40,780 bases of DNA, from positions 1 through 40,780 of the forward strand of contig DATMRF010000129.1 of the NCBI GenBank assembly GCA_035566435.1. The letters run 5' to 3'. The DNA is from DATMRF01 sp035566435. GTDB lineage: Bacteria > Verrucomicrobiota > Verrucomicrobiia > Limisphaerales > UBA8199. Numbering within the stretch: position 1 is the stretch's first letter; each line of letters begins with the position of its first letter. The notes under the pieces were generated by a model, which did not search any database, was not told where the DNA came from, and was given only the letters and a program-made list of their open reading frames with translations. This document shows, one piece after another, positions 30,070-37,584 of the stretch. The translations under genes and the position numbers were made by a program.

Positions 30070-32190
30070 CTATTGGCCCTGTGGCTGCCCTTTTTGGAGC
30101 AGCGCTTTGTCGAGATTGCTTCGGGCCAGGGCAAAGTCAGGACGACCGGTCAGGGCCCGCTGAAAATAAATAACCGCCGAGTCCACCTGTCCCTTTCTAA
30201 GGAGCACCTTGCCAAGATTGTTGTCGGCCTCGGCGAAATCAGGCCGGAGTTCCACCGCCTTCCGGAACTGGGCGAGCGCCTCGTCCAATCGCCCCTTTTG
30301 GAACAGCAAACTGCCGAGATTGTTGTGGGCGGTGGCCAGGTCCGGGCGAAGCTCCAGCGCTTTCTGGAAATGGCCGAGGGCCTCGTCGAGCTGCCCTTTC
30401 TCCAGCAGTGCGAGGCCAAGGCTGTTGTGAGCCAGCGCAAAGTCGGGACGAAGTTCCAACGCCTTTCGAAGCGAAGGGATCGCCTCATCCACCCGCCCCT
30501 GTTGGAGCAGCAAGATCCCAAGGCTATTGTGCCCGTCGGCAAAACCGGGGCGAAGGGCCAAGGCCTGCTGAAATTGCGCGACAGCTTCGTCCACTCGTCC
30601 CTGTCTGGCGAGGAGGTTGCCCAGGTTGTTGTGGACTTCGGGCAGCCCGGGGCGGAGCTGAAGCGCCTTTTGATATTCGACCATTGCTTCGGCGGCCTCG
30701 CCGCGTTGGGCGAAGGCGTTGCCCAGGTTACTGTGGCTCTCAGGAAAGTCGGGGCGAAGCTCGATCGCCTTTGCAAAATGACGCAGCGCCTCGTCCGTGT
30801 CGCCTCTTTGCAACAGCAGGTTGCCGAGATTGTTTAGCGCCAGCACGGATTCGGGATTGTTGGCGAGGGTCCGGCGCCACAGAGTTTCCACGTCGGCGTA
30901 GGTTTCGCTTTGGCGCCAGGTTAATACTCCGAGCGCCAACACAAGCGGCACGCAAAGGAAGCCTCGAAGCCATTCATCCCTCGCGCCGAGCGACCGCACG
31001 GCACGGGTCATTCCGGCTGCGACCAGGGCGATTGGCCCGATGCACGCGACGTACTGGTAATGGTCGGCGACGAAAGTGTATTCGAATGTGTAAAGCATGA
31101 TGAAGCCCAGCATCGGGCTCAAGGTGGCAACATAGAACAGGGCCGCCGTCTCGACACCCCGGCCGAGGCGGCGCCTGGCGGCATAAATTATCCACGCCAA
31201 CACGGCGGCGCCGGCCAGCCAGGAATAGGCCAATGGGTGGTCGGCCCGGATTGTCCACCGTGGGTAGCTGAAGGTGAGATGGGCTGGACAGATTAATTTA
31301 GCGGCATAAAACCAGAGAGCGCGACTCGCGAGCAACAATCGGTCGAGCGGCCCCAGCCCGAACGATGCCCCTTCAGTGCCCTGGTGGTAGTGCTCCCACC
31401 AGATCGCGAGCAAACCCATTCCCAGGCCAACGGCGATAAATGGAACGATTTGCGCCAGTCGCCTTTTGGTGATTGGCGTTCGTTTCAGCCAGAGAACCAG
31501 AAACATGGCGGCCGGCAGCGTGCAGGCGGTGCTTTTGCTTAACAGCGCGAACAAATAGAAGAGAAGTGTCGATACATACCAGCGCCAACGTTTTCTCGCC
31601 CTTTCCTCAATAAACGCCAACCAAGTAAGCATAGCCAGCAGGCAAAAGAACAGCGACAGCACGTTTTTTAGCTCGGTGATCCAGGCGACGGATTCCACCT
31701 GCACCGGGTGCACGGCAAAAATCAACGCAGCCAATCGCGCGCCGGAGACGTTCAGCCGGCGCAGAACTCTCCAAACCAGCAGAGCGTTGGCCGCGTGGAG
31801 AAAGATATTGAAGCAATGAAATCCGGTAGAATTGAGTCCAAATAACCCTCGTTCCAAGCGAAAGACCGTGTAGGTCAGCGGAAAATACTGAGACGGCGCG
31901 TCAAGTGAGAGCCAAATCCGCCGCCAACCGTCCGGCGCGGTCAAGAGCGGGTTATTCGATACGTAGATGTCATCGTCCCAGATGAAGCCGCCGCGCCAGG
32001 CCGGATGGTAGACCAGGACGGTGACAAAGATGACGAACAGACCGAACAGCCAGTCAGAACCCCACCAGGGACTCGATGACGCAGCAACCGCAGCGTTGCC
32101 CTGCTCCCGGCCACCACGGGTCGCCTGCTCCCGAACTGGGCTGCGGTCCCCGGGAGGACTGCCAAACCGGCGCGCTTTCTTCTGCTTCAC
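30070..32190 (-). CDS. TMTC-like multi-span membrane protein with C-terminal TPR repeats
   Basis: The 706-residue protein has a polar N-terminus (1-45), then about ten membrane spans up to about residue 425, then TPR repeats to the end. YHPAWRGGFIWDDDIYVSNNPLL after the first span resembles the acidic loop motif of GT-C-fold glycosyltransferases, and TPR plus spans is the layout of the TMTC family of protein O-mannosyltransferases. The C-terminal half contains seven to eight clean 34-residue TPRs (for example LGNLLARQGRVDEAVAQFQQ), visible in DNA as a 102-bp period. The start codon is GTG at 32190. A membrane glycosyltransferase acting on lipid-linked sugars is likely, but the donor and target are unknown. 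Confidence 0.82.
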   Translation of the reverse strand: MKQKKARRFGSPPGDRSPVREQATRGGREQGNAAVAASSSPWWGSDWLFGLFVIFVTVLVYHPAWRGGFIWDDDIYVSNNPLLTAPDGWRRIWLSLDAPSQYFPLTYTVFRLERGLFGLNSTGFHCFNIFLHAANALLVWRVLRRLNVSGARLAALIFAVHPVQVESVAWITELKNVLSLFFCLLAMLTWLAFIEERARKRWRWYVSTLLFYLFALLSKSTACTLPAAMFLVLWLKRTPITKRRLAQIVPFIAVGLGMGLLAIWWEHYHQGTEGASFGLGPLDRLLLASRALWFYAAKLICPAHLTFSYPRWTIRADHPLAYSWLAGAAVLAWIIYAARRRLGRGVETAALFYVATLSPMLGFIMLYTFEYTFVADHYQYVACIGPIALVAAGMTRAVRSLGARDEWLRGFLCVPLVLALGVLTWRQSETYADVETLWRRTLANNPESVLALNNLGNLLLQRGDTDEALRHFAKAIELRPDFPESHSNLGNAFAQRGEAAEAMVEYQKALQLRPGLPEVHNNLGNLLARQGRVDEAVAQFQQALALRPGFADGHNSLGILLLQQGRVDEAIPSLRKALELRPDFALAHNSLGLALLEKGQLDEALGHFQKALELRPDLATAHNNLGSLLFQKGRLDEALAQFRKAVELRPDFAEADNNLGKVLLRKGQVDSAVIYFQRALTGRPDFALARSNLDKALLQKGQPQGQ

Positions 32191-32417
32191 TCAAATCCAG
32201 CCTGAAATAACATGTCAGCTTAGGCAAGGAATTAGGCCTGACGGAAAGCTGCGAAAACCCACGCGCATGCTACAATGGGGATGATGACTGGCAGCAAGAA
32301 CCTTAAGCGGACGGACGGGCGACTCAATTGGCCCGGGCTGCGCGGTATTCTGTCCGCGGGTGGACCACAACGCGGCAAAGCTGCCACCAGACCACGCTTT
32401 CTGACCTGACCTGTTTT
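32191..32417. promoter_or_regulatory. Divergent intergenic region
   Basis: These 227 bp separate the GTG of the TPR membrane protein from the ATG of the peptidase homologue, so the start signals of both must lie here. No convincing pair of promoter boxes was found by eye. Confidence 0.35.
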
Positions 32418-33704
32418 ATGGACACACCCCTGACTCTTCACCCACCCGTGGCAGGCGGCCTTGCCCGCCGGCGCCCAAACTCCTGGCCCCTGGCGCTGGC
32501 CTTCTGTTCCGGTCTCGCTCTTGGCTGGCTGGGGGCCATGGGCTGCGCTTCGGCCTCGAAATCCCAACCGGATTTTCGGCTCATGGCACAGGCCTGGAAC
32601 ACCATCCAGAATCATTACGTCGATCCGACCGGAATCCAGCCGACGGAACTCACCTACGGCGCCATCAGCGGCATGGTCGATTCGCTCGGCGACACCGGTC
32701 ACAGCACGTTCCTTACCCCCGATATGGTTAAGGAGCTAAGAACCACGGAACGGGGCGAGTTCAAGGGTGTCGGCATCGAGATCCAAATGAAAAACGGTCG
32801 AGCCGTGGTCGTGGCCCCGCTCGACGATTCGCCCGCCCAAAAGGCCGGGCTCCAACCGGGCGACCTGATTCTCAAAGTGTCGGGAGAAGACATCACCGAC
32901 TGGCCGATCAGCCGGGTCGTAGACCACATCAGCGGACGCGCGGGCACGAAGGTCAGGCTCACAGTCCAGGACGCCCGTTCCAGCCGCACGCGCGAAGTCA
33001 CTCTGGTGAGGGCCTCGATCAAATTGCACGAAGTCACCTGGCAACGGCTACCCGGCACGGCCAACGCTCACCTCCGGCTTGCCAGCTTCGACGCCGGCGT
33101 CACACGGGACCTGCAAAAGGCCCTCACCGAAATTCAGCGCGACAAGCTTAATGGGATCATCCTGGACCTTCGGAATAACCCGGGTGGCCTGCTCGACGAA
33201 GCGGTCGGCGTGGCCAGCCAGTTCTTGAACGGCGGAAACGTGCTCCTGGCCAAGGATGCCAAAGGTAATGTCGAACCCATCCCCACGGACAAAGGAGGAG
33301 TGGCGACCAACCTGCCACTGGTGGTTTTGGTCAACGAGGGCTCGGCAAGTGCCGCTGAAATTGTCGCCGGCGCCTTCCAGGATACACACCGGGCCAAACT
33401 CGTCGGCGGAACCACTTTCGGCACGGGGACCGTGCTGCAGCGGTTCCGTCTGTCGGATGGCTCGGCCCTGCTGCTCGCCGTCGAAGAGTGGCTCACGCCC
33501 AACGGCCGCTCCTTTTGGCATAAGGGCATCACTCCGGAAGTCACGGTAACCCTTCCCTCAGAAGTCAATCCCCTTTTGCCTTCTGCCGAGCGAGGGATGA
33601 GTGCCGAGCAACTCCAGCGCAGTGAGGATGGACAGCTGCTTGCAGCGCTGAGATTGCTAAGCCGGCAAACCGAGGTGAGCAAGGTGGGTGCGTTGAAGCG
33701 TTGA
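32418..33704 (+). CDS. S41-family (C-terminal processing peptidase-like) protein lacking the catalytic lysine
   Basis: The 428-residue protein begins with a hydrophobic export signal (about 22-43) ending in LGAMGCAS, which may be a lipobox, although it is not canonical. A short helical domain follows (NHYVDP, GHSTFLTPDM), then a PDZ domain (about 112-185, SPAQKAGLQPGDLILKVSGEDI). The S41 core has LDLRNNPGGLLDEAV and NEGSASAAEIVAGAF, where Ser311 matches the nucleophile of CtpA/Prc. In those enzymes the general-base lysine lies 25 residues later in FGKG; here that residue is Thr336 (TTFGTGTVLQ). So the classical Ser-Lys dyad is broken. It may be inactive, a scaffold, or use another base. The ATG at 32418 is chosen because the signal starts there. 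Confidence 0.9.
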   Translation: MDTPLTLHPPVAGGLARRRPNSWPLALAFCSGLALGWLGAMGCASASKSQPDFRLMAQAWNTIQNHYVDPTGIQPTELTYGAISGMVDSLGDTGHSTFLTPDMVKELRTTERGEFKGVGIEIQMKNGRAVVVAPLDDSPAQKAGLQPGDLILKVSGEDITDWPISRVVDHISGRAGTKVRLTVQDARSSRTREVTLVRASIKLHEVTWQRLPGTANAHLRLASFDAGVTRDLQKALTEIQRDKLNGIILDLRNNPGGLLDEAVGVASQFLNGGNVLLAKDAKGNVEPIPTDKGGVATNLPLVVLVNEGSASAAEIVAGAFQDTHRAKLVGGTTFGTGTVLQRFRLSDGSALLLAVEEWLTPNGRSFWHKGITPEVTVTLPSEVNPLLPSAERGMSAEQLQRSEDGQLLAALRLLSRQTEVSKVGALKR

Positions 33705-33720
33705 GGCGTTGGGACGCTAA
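33691..33720 (+). repeat. 8-mer repeat CGTTGAAG / CGTTGAGG / CGTTGGGA
   Basis: Three degenerate 8-bp units start inside the last codons of the peptidase gene and run past its stop. They resemble the CGTTGAAA units at 15511-15545. Confidence 0.75.
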
Positions 33721-33752
33721 CTGAGGCCGTTGCCGGGAGGGCGAGCGTCACA

Positions 33753-33774
33753 GCCCGCTGCAGGCGCAGCGGGC
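33753..33774. other. Strong hairpin between the peptidase and TPR genes
   Basis: GCCCGCTG and CAGCGGGC pair perfectly over 8 bp with a 6-base loop. No T-run follows on either strand, so it is not a standard intrinsic terminator. It could be a palindromic repeat element. Confidence 0.55.
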
Positions 33775-33822
33775 CACAAGCGGATTGCCTTTCAGCGGGA
33801 TTGCGATAATCTCGCCGGCACC

Positions 33823-34593
33823 ATGTTCGGTTCGTTGCTGACAAGGTTTTTTTCTGCCGATTATTTGTGGAGCTCGCCGGTGGCGCTGCTGCTGACGGCG
33901 TTCCAGCTTTGGATGCTGATCGACGCGATCCGGCAGAAGGAGTGGGTATGGGCGCTATTCATCCTGGTGGGCTGGGGCTTTGCGGCGCTCTGGTATTATT
34001 TCTACGTTTATCGTTCCTCGCCTTCCTCGATGAGCGGTTTCCAGCTCCCCGGCGCCTACCACCGCAAGCGCATCAAGGAACTCCAGGCGCAGATCCACCA
34101 TCTCGATAAGGCCCATCATCATTCGCAGCTCGGCGATATCTATTTCCACCAGGGAAAACTCGAACAAGCAGAGGTGTGCTACCGTGCGTCGCTGGAGCGC
34201 GACGCGCAGGACATCGACACGCGCGCGCACCTCGGTCAATGCCTGCTGCGGCAGCACAAGCCGGCCGAAGCGAGACCGTTGCTCGAGCGCGTCGTCGCGG
34301 AAAACCCCAAACACGAATATGGCTATTCCCAAATGGCGCTGGCCGAAACACTCACCGCGCTCGGCGAGACGGACGCAGCGATGAAGATTTGGCAGCAGGT
34401 GACCGAGCAGCATTCCTATCCGCGGGCCAAAGTACAACTCGCAGAGCTGTACCTTGCCAAGAATCAACCCGAGCCGGCGCGAGCTGAGCTGAAGGATGTC
34501 GTGGCCGACGACCAGCACGCGCCGACCTTCCAACGGAAACGCGACCGCATTTGGGTGCGGCGCGCCAGAGGGCTGTTGAGAAAGATAGGGTAA
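33823..34593 (+). CDS. Small TPR-containing membrane protein
   Basis: The 256-residue protein has two hydrophobic segments near the N-terminus (about 17-31 and 38-58, VWALFILVGWGFAALWYYFYVY). About 190 soluble residues follow with TPR-like repeats (GDIYFHQGKLEQAEVCYRAS and later units LGQCLLRQHKPAEARPLLERV). The start at 33823 is chosen because the first span follows; the 31 codons upstream in frame lack coding character and overlap a hairpin. A TPR platform anchored in the membrane suggests a scaffold role, perhaps with the exported S41 homologue encoded just upstream. The family resembles tetratricopeptide proteins annotated only as hypothetical. Confidence 0.8.
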   Translation: MFGSLLTRFFSADYLWSSPVALLLTAFQLWMLIDAIRQKEWVWALFILVGWGFAALWYYFYVYRSSPSSMSGFQLPGAYHRKRIKELQAQIHHLDKAHHHSQLGDIYFHQGKLEQAEVCYRASLERDAQDIDTRAHLGQCLLRQHKPAEARPLLERVVAENPKHEYGYSQMALAETLTALGETDAAMKIWQQVTEQHSYPRAKVQLAELYLAKNQPEPARAELKDVVADDQHAPTFQRKRDRIWVRRARGLLRKIG

Positions 34594-34946
34594 CTAACCG
34601 ACGAGAAGCAACGCCCATGAAAAGGTGCGATTCAAACTGGTGGCCGATTCTTTGGGCAGCAATCGCTCCAACGGCTGGTGGCGCGAACCGTTCGCAGGTT
34701 GGCCGCCGGCATGGGCGTGTTTTCGCTTCGAGGGCGAGGAAAGCGGCAGAGGACAGCCGCACTCCAAAACGCAAGCGAGTTCTCAGCGCCCGCAACTCTT
34801 CCGTCAGGTTTTGGAGTGCGGCTGTCCTCTGCCGCTTTCGCCTTTTGCCTCGTTCCCACCGTCCGCTGGCGCGCAAAGTGCCAACCGAGATTTGGCAATG
34901 CGGAAGAACCGAGCCAAGCACGTTGCAATGAGGTTGGTCATCGGCA
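34594..34946. other. Non-coding interval with paired REP-like element
   Basis: The 353-bp gap between the TPR gene and galK has open frames on both strands, but their codons are read-through of a perfect inverted repeat and do not resemble any family. It holds the 101-bp inverted-repeat element listed next. Confidence 0.65.
34739..34839. repeat. Perfect 32-bp inverted repeat, BIME-like pair of REP elements
   Basis: The arms 34739-34770 and 34808-34839 are exact inverses, separated by 37 bp. Each arm itself contains a small hairpin (GCGGC, 8 bases, GCCGC), and next to it the tetranucleotide GGAG (CTCC on the other strand). GGAG or GTAG followed by a palindrome is the classic layout of REP sequences mobilised by RAYT transposases, and two in inverted orientation make a BIME. 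Related pieces lie at 2064-2079 and 39771-39812. No RAYT gene is in this window. Confidence 0.75.
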
Positions 34947-36119
34947 CTACGAAAGCACCGTTGCCCCGGCGGCAGGGCGTGAGACGAAAAGCGTGGGTTT
35001 GATCTTCGTCCGCTTTTCGTATTCGGAGGCGATGCGGTCGGAAATGGCGGCGACCTGGCCGGCCTGCACTAAAGCCACGGTGCAGCCGCCAAAACCGCCA
35101 CCGGTCATGCGACACCCGTAAACCCCGCCTTTTGGGCCGAGGGACAGGGCGATGTCGACCACGGCGTCCAATTCCGGGCAACTGACTTCGTAATCGTCGC
35201 GCAGCGAAGAATGGCTGGCGTACATGAGTTGGCCGACGGTCGGCCAGTTCGACGCACGCACGCCTTCGGCGGCGTGGACGGTGCGTTCGATTTCGCTGAT
35301 GACATGGCGGGCGCGGCGATACACCACCGGGTCCATTTTGCCGCGAGCGCGTTCGAGCTTCTCGACGTCGGCATCGCGCAATGAGGGCACTCCGAGGATT
35401 TTAGCCGCCTCTTCGCACTGGGCCCGGCGTTTGGCGTACTCGCCGCCAGTCAGCTCGTGCTTCACGTTGGTGTTGGTAATAAGCAACGCGACGCTGGAGT
35501 CCGTCATCGGAACCAGCTCTGTTTTGCGCGACCGGCAATCGAGAAGGAGGATGTGGTCCTTCTTGCCCATCACCGAGATGAACTGGTCCATGATGCCGCA
35601 GGGCATGCCGGCGTATTCATGTTCGGCCTTCTGGCAAAGCAACGCTTTTTCGACTGGATCCAGCGTCTTGCCGGTGATCGCCTCGAGCATCGTGGCGGTG
35701 GAGACTTCGAGAGCGGCGCTGCTCGAAAGGCCCCCGCCCAGCGGGACGGTGGAATGGATCAAGGCGTCAAAACCTCCTGGCGTGATGCCGCGCGCCACAA
35801 AGCCCGCGATAACGCCGAGCGGATAGTTATACCAAGTGCCTTTCTTGGACGGCTTGAGCGGCTGGGTCAGGTCGATGAGGGCCGGGCTGTCGCCAACCGT
35901 CGAGCGGAGCTGGGCGGTCTTTGAGCCGCCGGCTGAGGGGGCAGCGGCAATCACGGTGTAACGGTCGATGGCCATGGGGAAGACAAAGCCGTCGTTGTAA
36001 TCCGTGTGCTCGCCGATGACATTGACGCGGCCGGGCGCGGCGGCGAGCCACTGGGGAGGACGCCCGTAAGCTTTGGCGAATTGTTCCGTGACTGATTTGC
36101 CGAGCTCTTTCAGGGACAT
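34947..36119 (-). CDS. galK: Galactokinase
   Basis: The 390-residue GHMP kinase phosphorylates alpha-D-galactose at C1 using ATP, the first committed step of the Leloir pathway. GRVNVIGEHTDYNDGFVFPMAI (residues about 30-51) is the galactokinase signature. PLGGGLSSSAALEV is the phosphate-binding GHMP motif 2, with CGIMDQFISVMG following. MTGGGFGGCTVALV near 357-370 is motif 3. Length is normal. The ATG at 36119 begins the conserved fold. The bases before it are CTCCTCCTCCT rather than a Shine-Dalgarno. It is the last gene of the symporter-galM-galK operon; galT and galE are not nearby. Confidence 0.96.
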   Translation of the reverse strand: MSLKELGKSVTEQFAKAYGRPPQWLAAAPGRVNVIGEHTDYNDGFVFPMAIDRYTVIAAAPSAGGSKTAQLRSTVGDSPALIDLTQPLKPSKKGTWYNYPLGVIAGFVARGITPGGFDALIHSTVPLGGGLSSSAALEVSTATMLEAITGKTLDPVEKALLCQKAEHEYAGMPCGIMDQFISVMGKKDHILLLDCRSRKTELVPMTDSSVALLITNTNVKHELTGGEYAKRRAQCEEAAKILGVPSLRDADVEKLERARGKMDPVVYRRARHVISEIERTVHAAEGVRASNWPTVGQLMYASHSSLRDDYEVSCPELDAVVDIALSLGPKGGVYGCRMTGGGFGGCTVALVQAGQVAAISDRIASEYEKRTKIKPTLFVSRPAAGATVLS

Positions 36120-36160
36120 AGGAGGAGGAGTGTAATTACGCTTCGAAACTTTGCGAGCTG

Positions 36161-37201
36161 TTATCCGACCGTGAACTTATAAACGGTCGCCTGTTGATAG
36201 ATTTCTCCCGGGCGCAGAATCGTTGAAGGGAAGTTAGGTTTATTGACGGAGTCCGGGAAATGCTGGGTCTCGAGACAAAAAGCGTTTTGGCGGCGATAGA
36301 CCACGCCGCGCTTTCCGGTGAGGGAACCGTCGAGGTAATTCGCCGTATAAAGCTGAACGCCCGGCTGGGTGGTGTGAACCTCCATCACCCGTCCGCTCCG
36401 CGGTTCATAAACGCGCCCCGCCAGGGCGAGGGACTTGCCGCCGCCGTTGACGACATAGTTGTGGTCGTATCCGGCCTCCTCGTTGGCCACCTCCAAGATA
36501 CGGGAGCCAATGGTCATCGGGGTGGCGAAATCCAACGGGGTGCCCTTGACTGCTTTGATTTCGCCGGTCGGTATCAGGCTGGCATTGCTCGGCGTGTAAT
36601 AGTCCGCCTCCAGCATCAACTCGTGTCCGAGGATGTCCCCCTCGCCAAACAAGTTGAAATAGGAATGGTTCGTGAGATTAATGGGCGTTGGCTTGTCAGT
36701 AACGGCCATGTACTCAAGGCGCAGCTCATTCGCATCGGTGAGGGCCATGACGACCGTGACATCGAGTTTTCCGGGGTAGCCTTCCTCGCCATCGGCGCTG
36801 GTGTGGGTGAACTTCACCGCGGCTCCGGCTTGTGGCTCGGCCTTCCAGGCCATTTTGTCGAAACCCTTGATCCCACCGTGGAGATGATTGGGCCCATTGT
36901 TGACGGCCAAATGGTAAGTCTTGCCGTCCAAAGAGAACTTGCCGCCGGCGGTCCGGTTTGCGACCCGCCCAACCGTGCAGCCGAAATAAGGGTGGCCTTT
37001 GAGGTATGGTCCCAGGTTATCGAAACCGAGGACCACATCGGCGGTTCTGCCTTGGCGGTCGGGCACGTGCAGTTCAGTGATGATCGTGCCGTAGTTGGTG
37101 ATCTTCGCAACGAGGCCGTTCGCGTTCGTGAGGGTGTAAAGATCCACTGCTTTGCCATCGGGCAATTGTCCGAACTTCGCTTTTTGAACAGCTGGTTTCA
37201 T
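36161..37201 (-). CDS. galM: Aldose 1-epimerase (mutarotase)
   Basis: The 346-residue enzyme interconverts alpha and beta anomers of galactose or glucose and so supplies the alpha form to galactokinase. YFGCTVGRVANRTAGGKF, GPNHLHGGIKGFDK (with a conserved His) and INLTNHSYFN (second conserved His) are typical, and AFCLETQHFPDSVN carries the catalytic Glu near the end. The start at 37201 is chosen because MKPAVQKAKFG leads directly into the beta-sandwich; the 77 upstream in-frame codons overlap the intergenic part. No signal peptide is seen, so it is probably cytoplasmic. It lies 41 bp upstream of galK and 122 bp after the small membrane protein gene. Confidence 0.95.
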   Translation of the reverse strand: MKPAVQKAKFGQLPDGKAVDLYTLTNANGLVAKITNYGTIITELHVPDRQGRTADVVLGFDNLGPYLKGHPYFGCTVGRVANRTAGGKFSLDGKTYHLAVNNGPNHLHGGIKGFDKMAWKAEPQAGAAVKFTHTSADGEEGYPGKLDVTVVMALTDANELRLEYMAVTDKPTPINLTNHSYFNLFGEGDILGHELMLEADYYTPSNASLIPTGEIKAVKGTPLDFATPMTIGSRILEVANEEAGYDHNYVVNGGGKSLALAGRVYEPRSGRVMEVHTTQPGVQLYTANYLDGSLTGKRGVVYRRQNAFCLETQHFPDSVNKPNFPSTILRPGEIYQQATVYKFTVG

Positions 37202-37323
37202 TTCAAGTCGTCGCAAAAAAAGCAAGGTCGCAAAAGGCGCCGGCACACGCAGTCGAGCTCTCGAGGTGACGCCCTGCCCTGCCACGCTGCGCCCTCCGGC
37301 CTCTGTTTTCTTCCGGCGAGCTC

Positions 37324-37566
37324 TTACTTCGATTTGCCGTCGTCCGGCGTTTCCGGTCCGCCGGGCTTCTGGCTGCCGCGCCAGGCCATCGTGAGCATCC
37401 AGCCGCCAAACACCAACAGCAGCAATCCCCAATAGAGGTTGACGTTCAAGCCGAGCGAACGCTGGTAGATCTCTGCGTTCGAGCCAGTCACCAGGCCATA
37501 AATGACCAGCAGCGAACCGATGAGCGAGAACATAAGGCCAATCGGCCAGCGGATATCGAGACCCAT
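37324..37566 (-). CDS. Small two-span membrane protein of the symporter operon
   Basis: The 80-residue protein has two hydrophobic segments (about 8-26 and 43-62) joined by a short polar loop (GSNAEIYQRSLGLNVN), and a charged tail (QKPGGPETPDDGKSK). It starts 18 bp after the stop of the SSS symporter gene and precedes galM, so it is almost surely co-transcribed. It might be a helper subunit or stabiliser of the transporter. The family is not one I can name, and the function is unknown. Both the operon position and the clean span pattern support a real gene. Confidence 0.75.
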   Translation of the reverse strand: MGLDIRWPIGLMFSLIGSLLVIYGLVTGSNAEIYQRSLGLNVNLYWGLLLLVFGGWMLTMAWRGSQKPGGPETPDDGKSK

Positions 37567-37584
37567 AAATGTCTTTCTTTCTTT

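Noticed and set aside
29982..30134. N-terminal extension of MnmA
   Set aside because: The 51 extra residues have no counterpart in the family and run into the 3' end of the neighbouring gene; the conserved fold starts at 29981.
30073..30837. 254-codon open frame on the plus strand opposite the TPR repeats
   Set aside because: It is a mirror of the TPR-coding strand with the same 102-bp period. The minus-strand protein has clear TPRs and membrane spans.
34551..34931. Open frame with residues such as KAAEDSRTP and RFWSAAVLCRF, between the TPR gene and galK
   Set aside because: These residues are read-through of the 32-bp inverted repeat and appear on both strands. There is no start signal or family resemblance.
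36260..37435. 391-codon open frame on the plus strand
   Set aside because: It lies opposite galM, whose catalytic motifs are all on the minus strand. Long antisense frames are common at this GC content.
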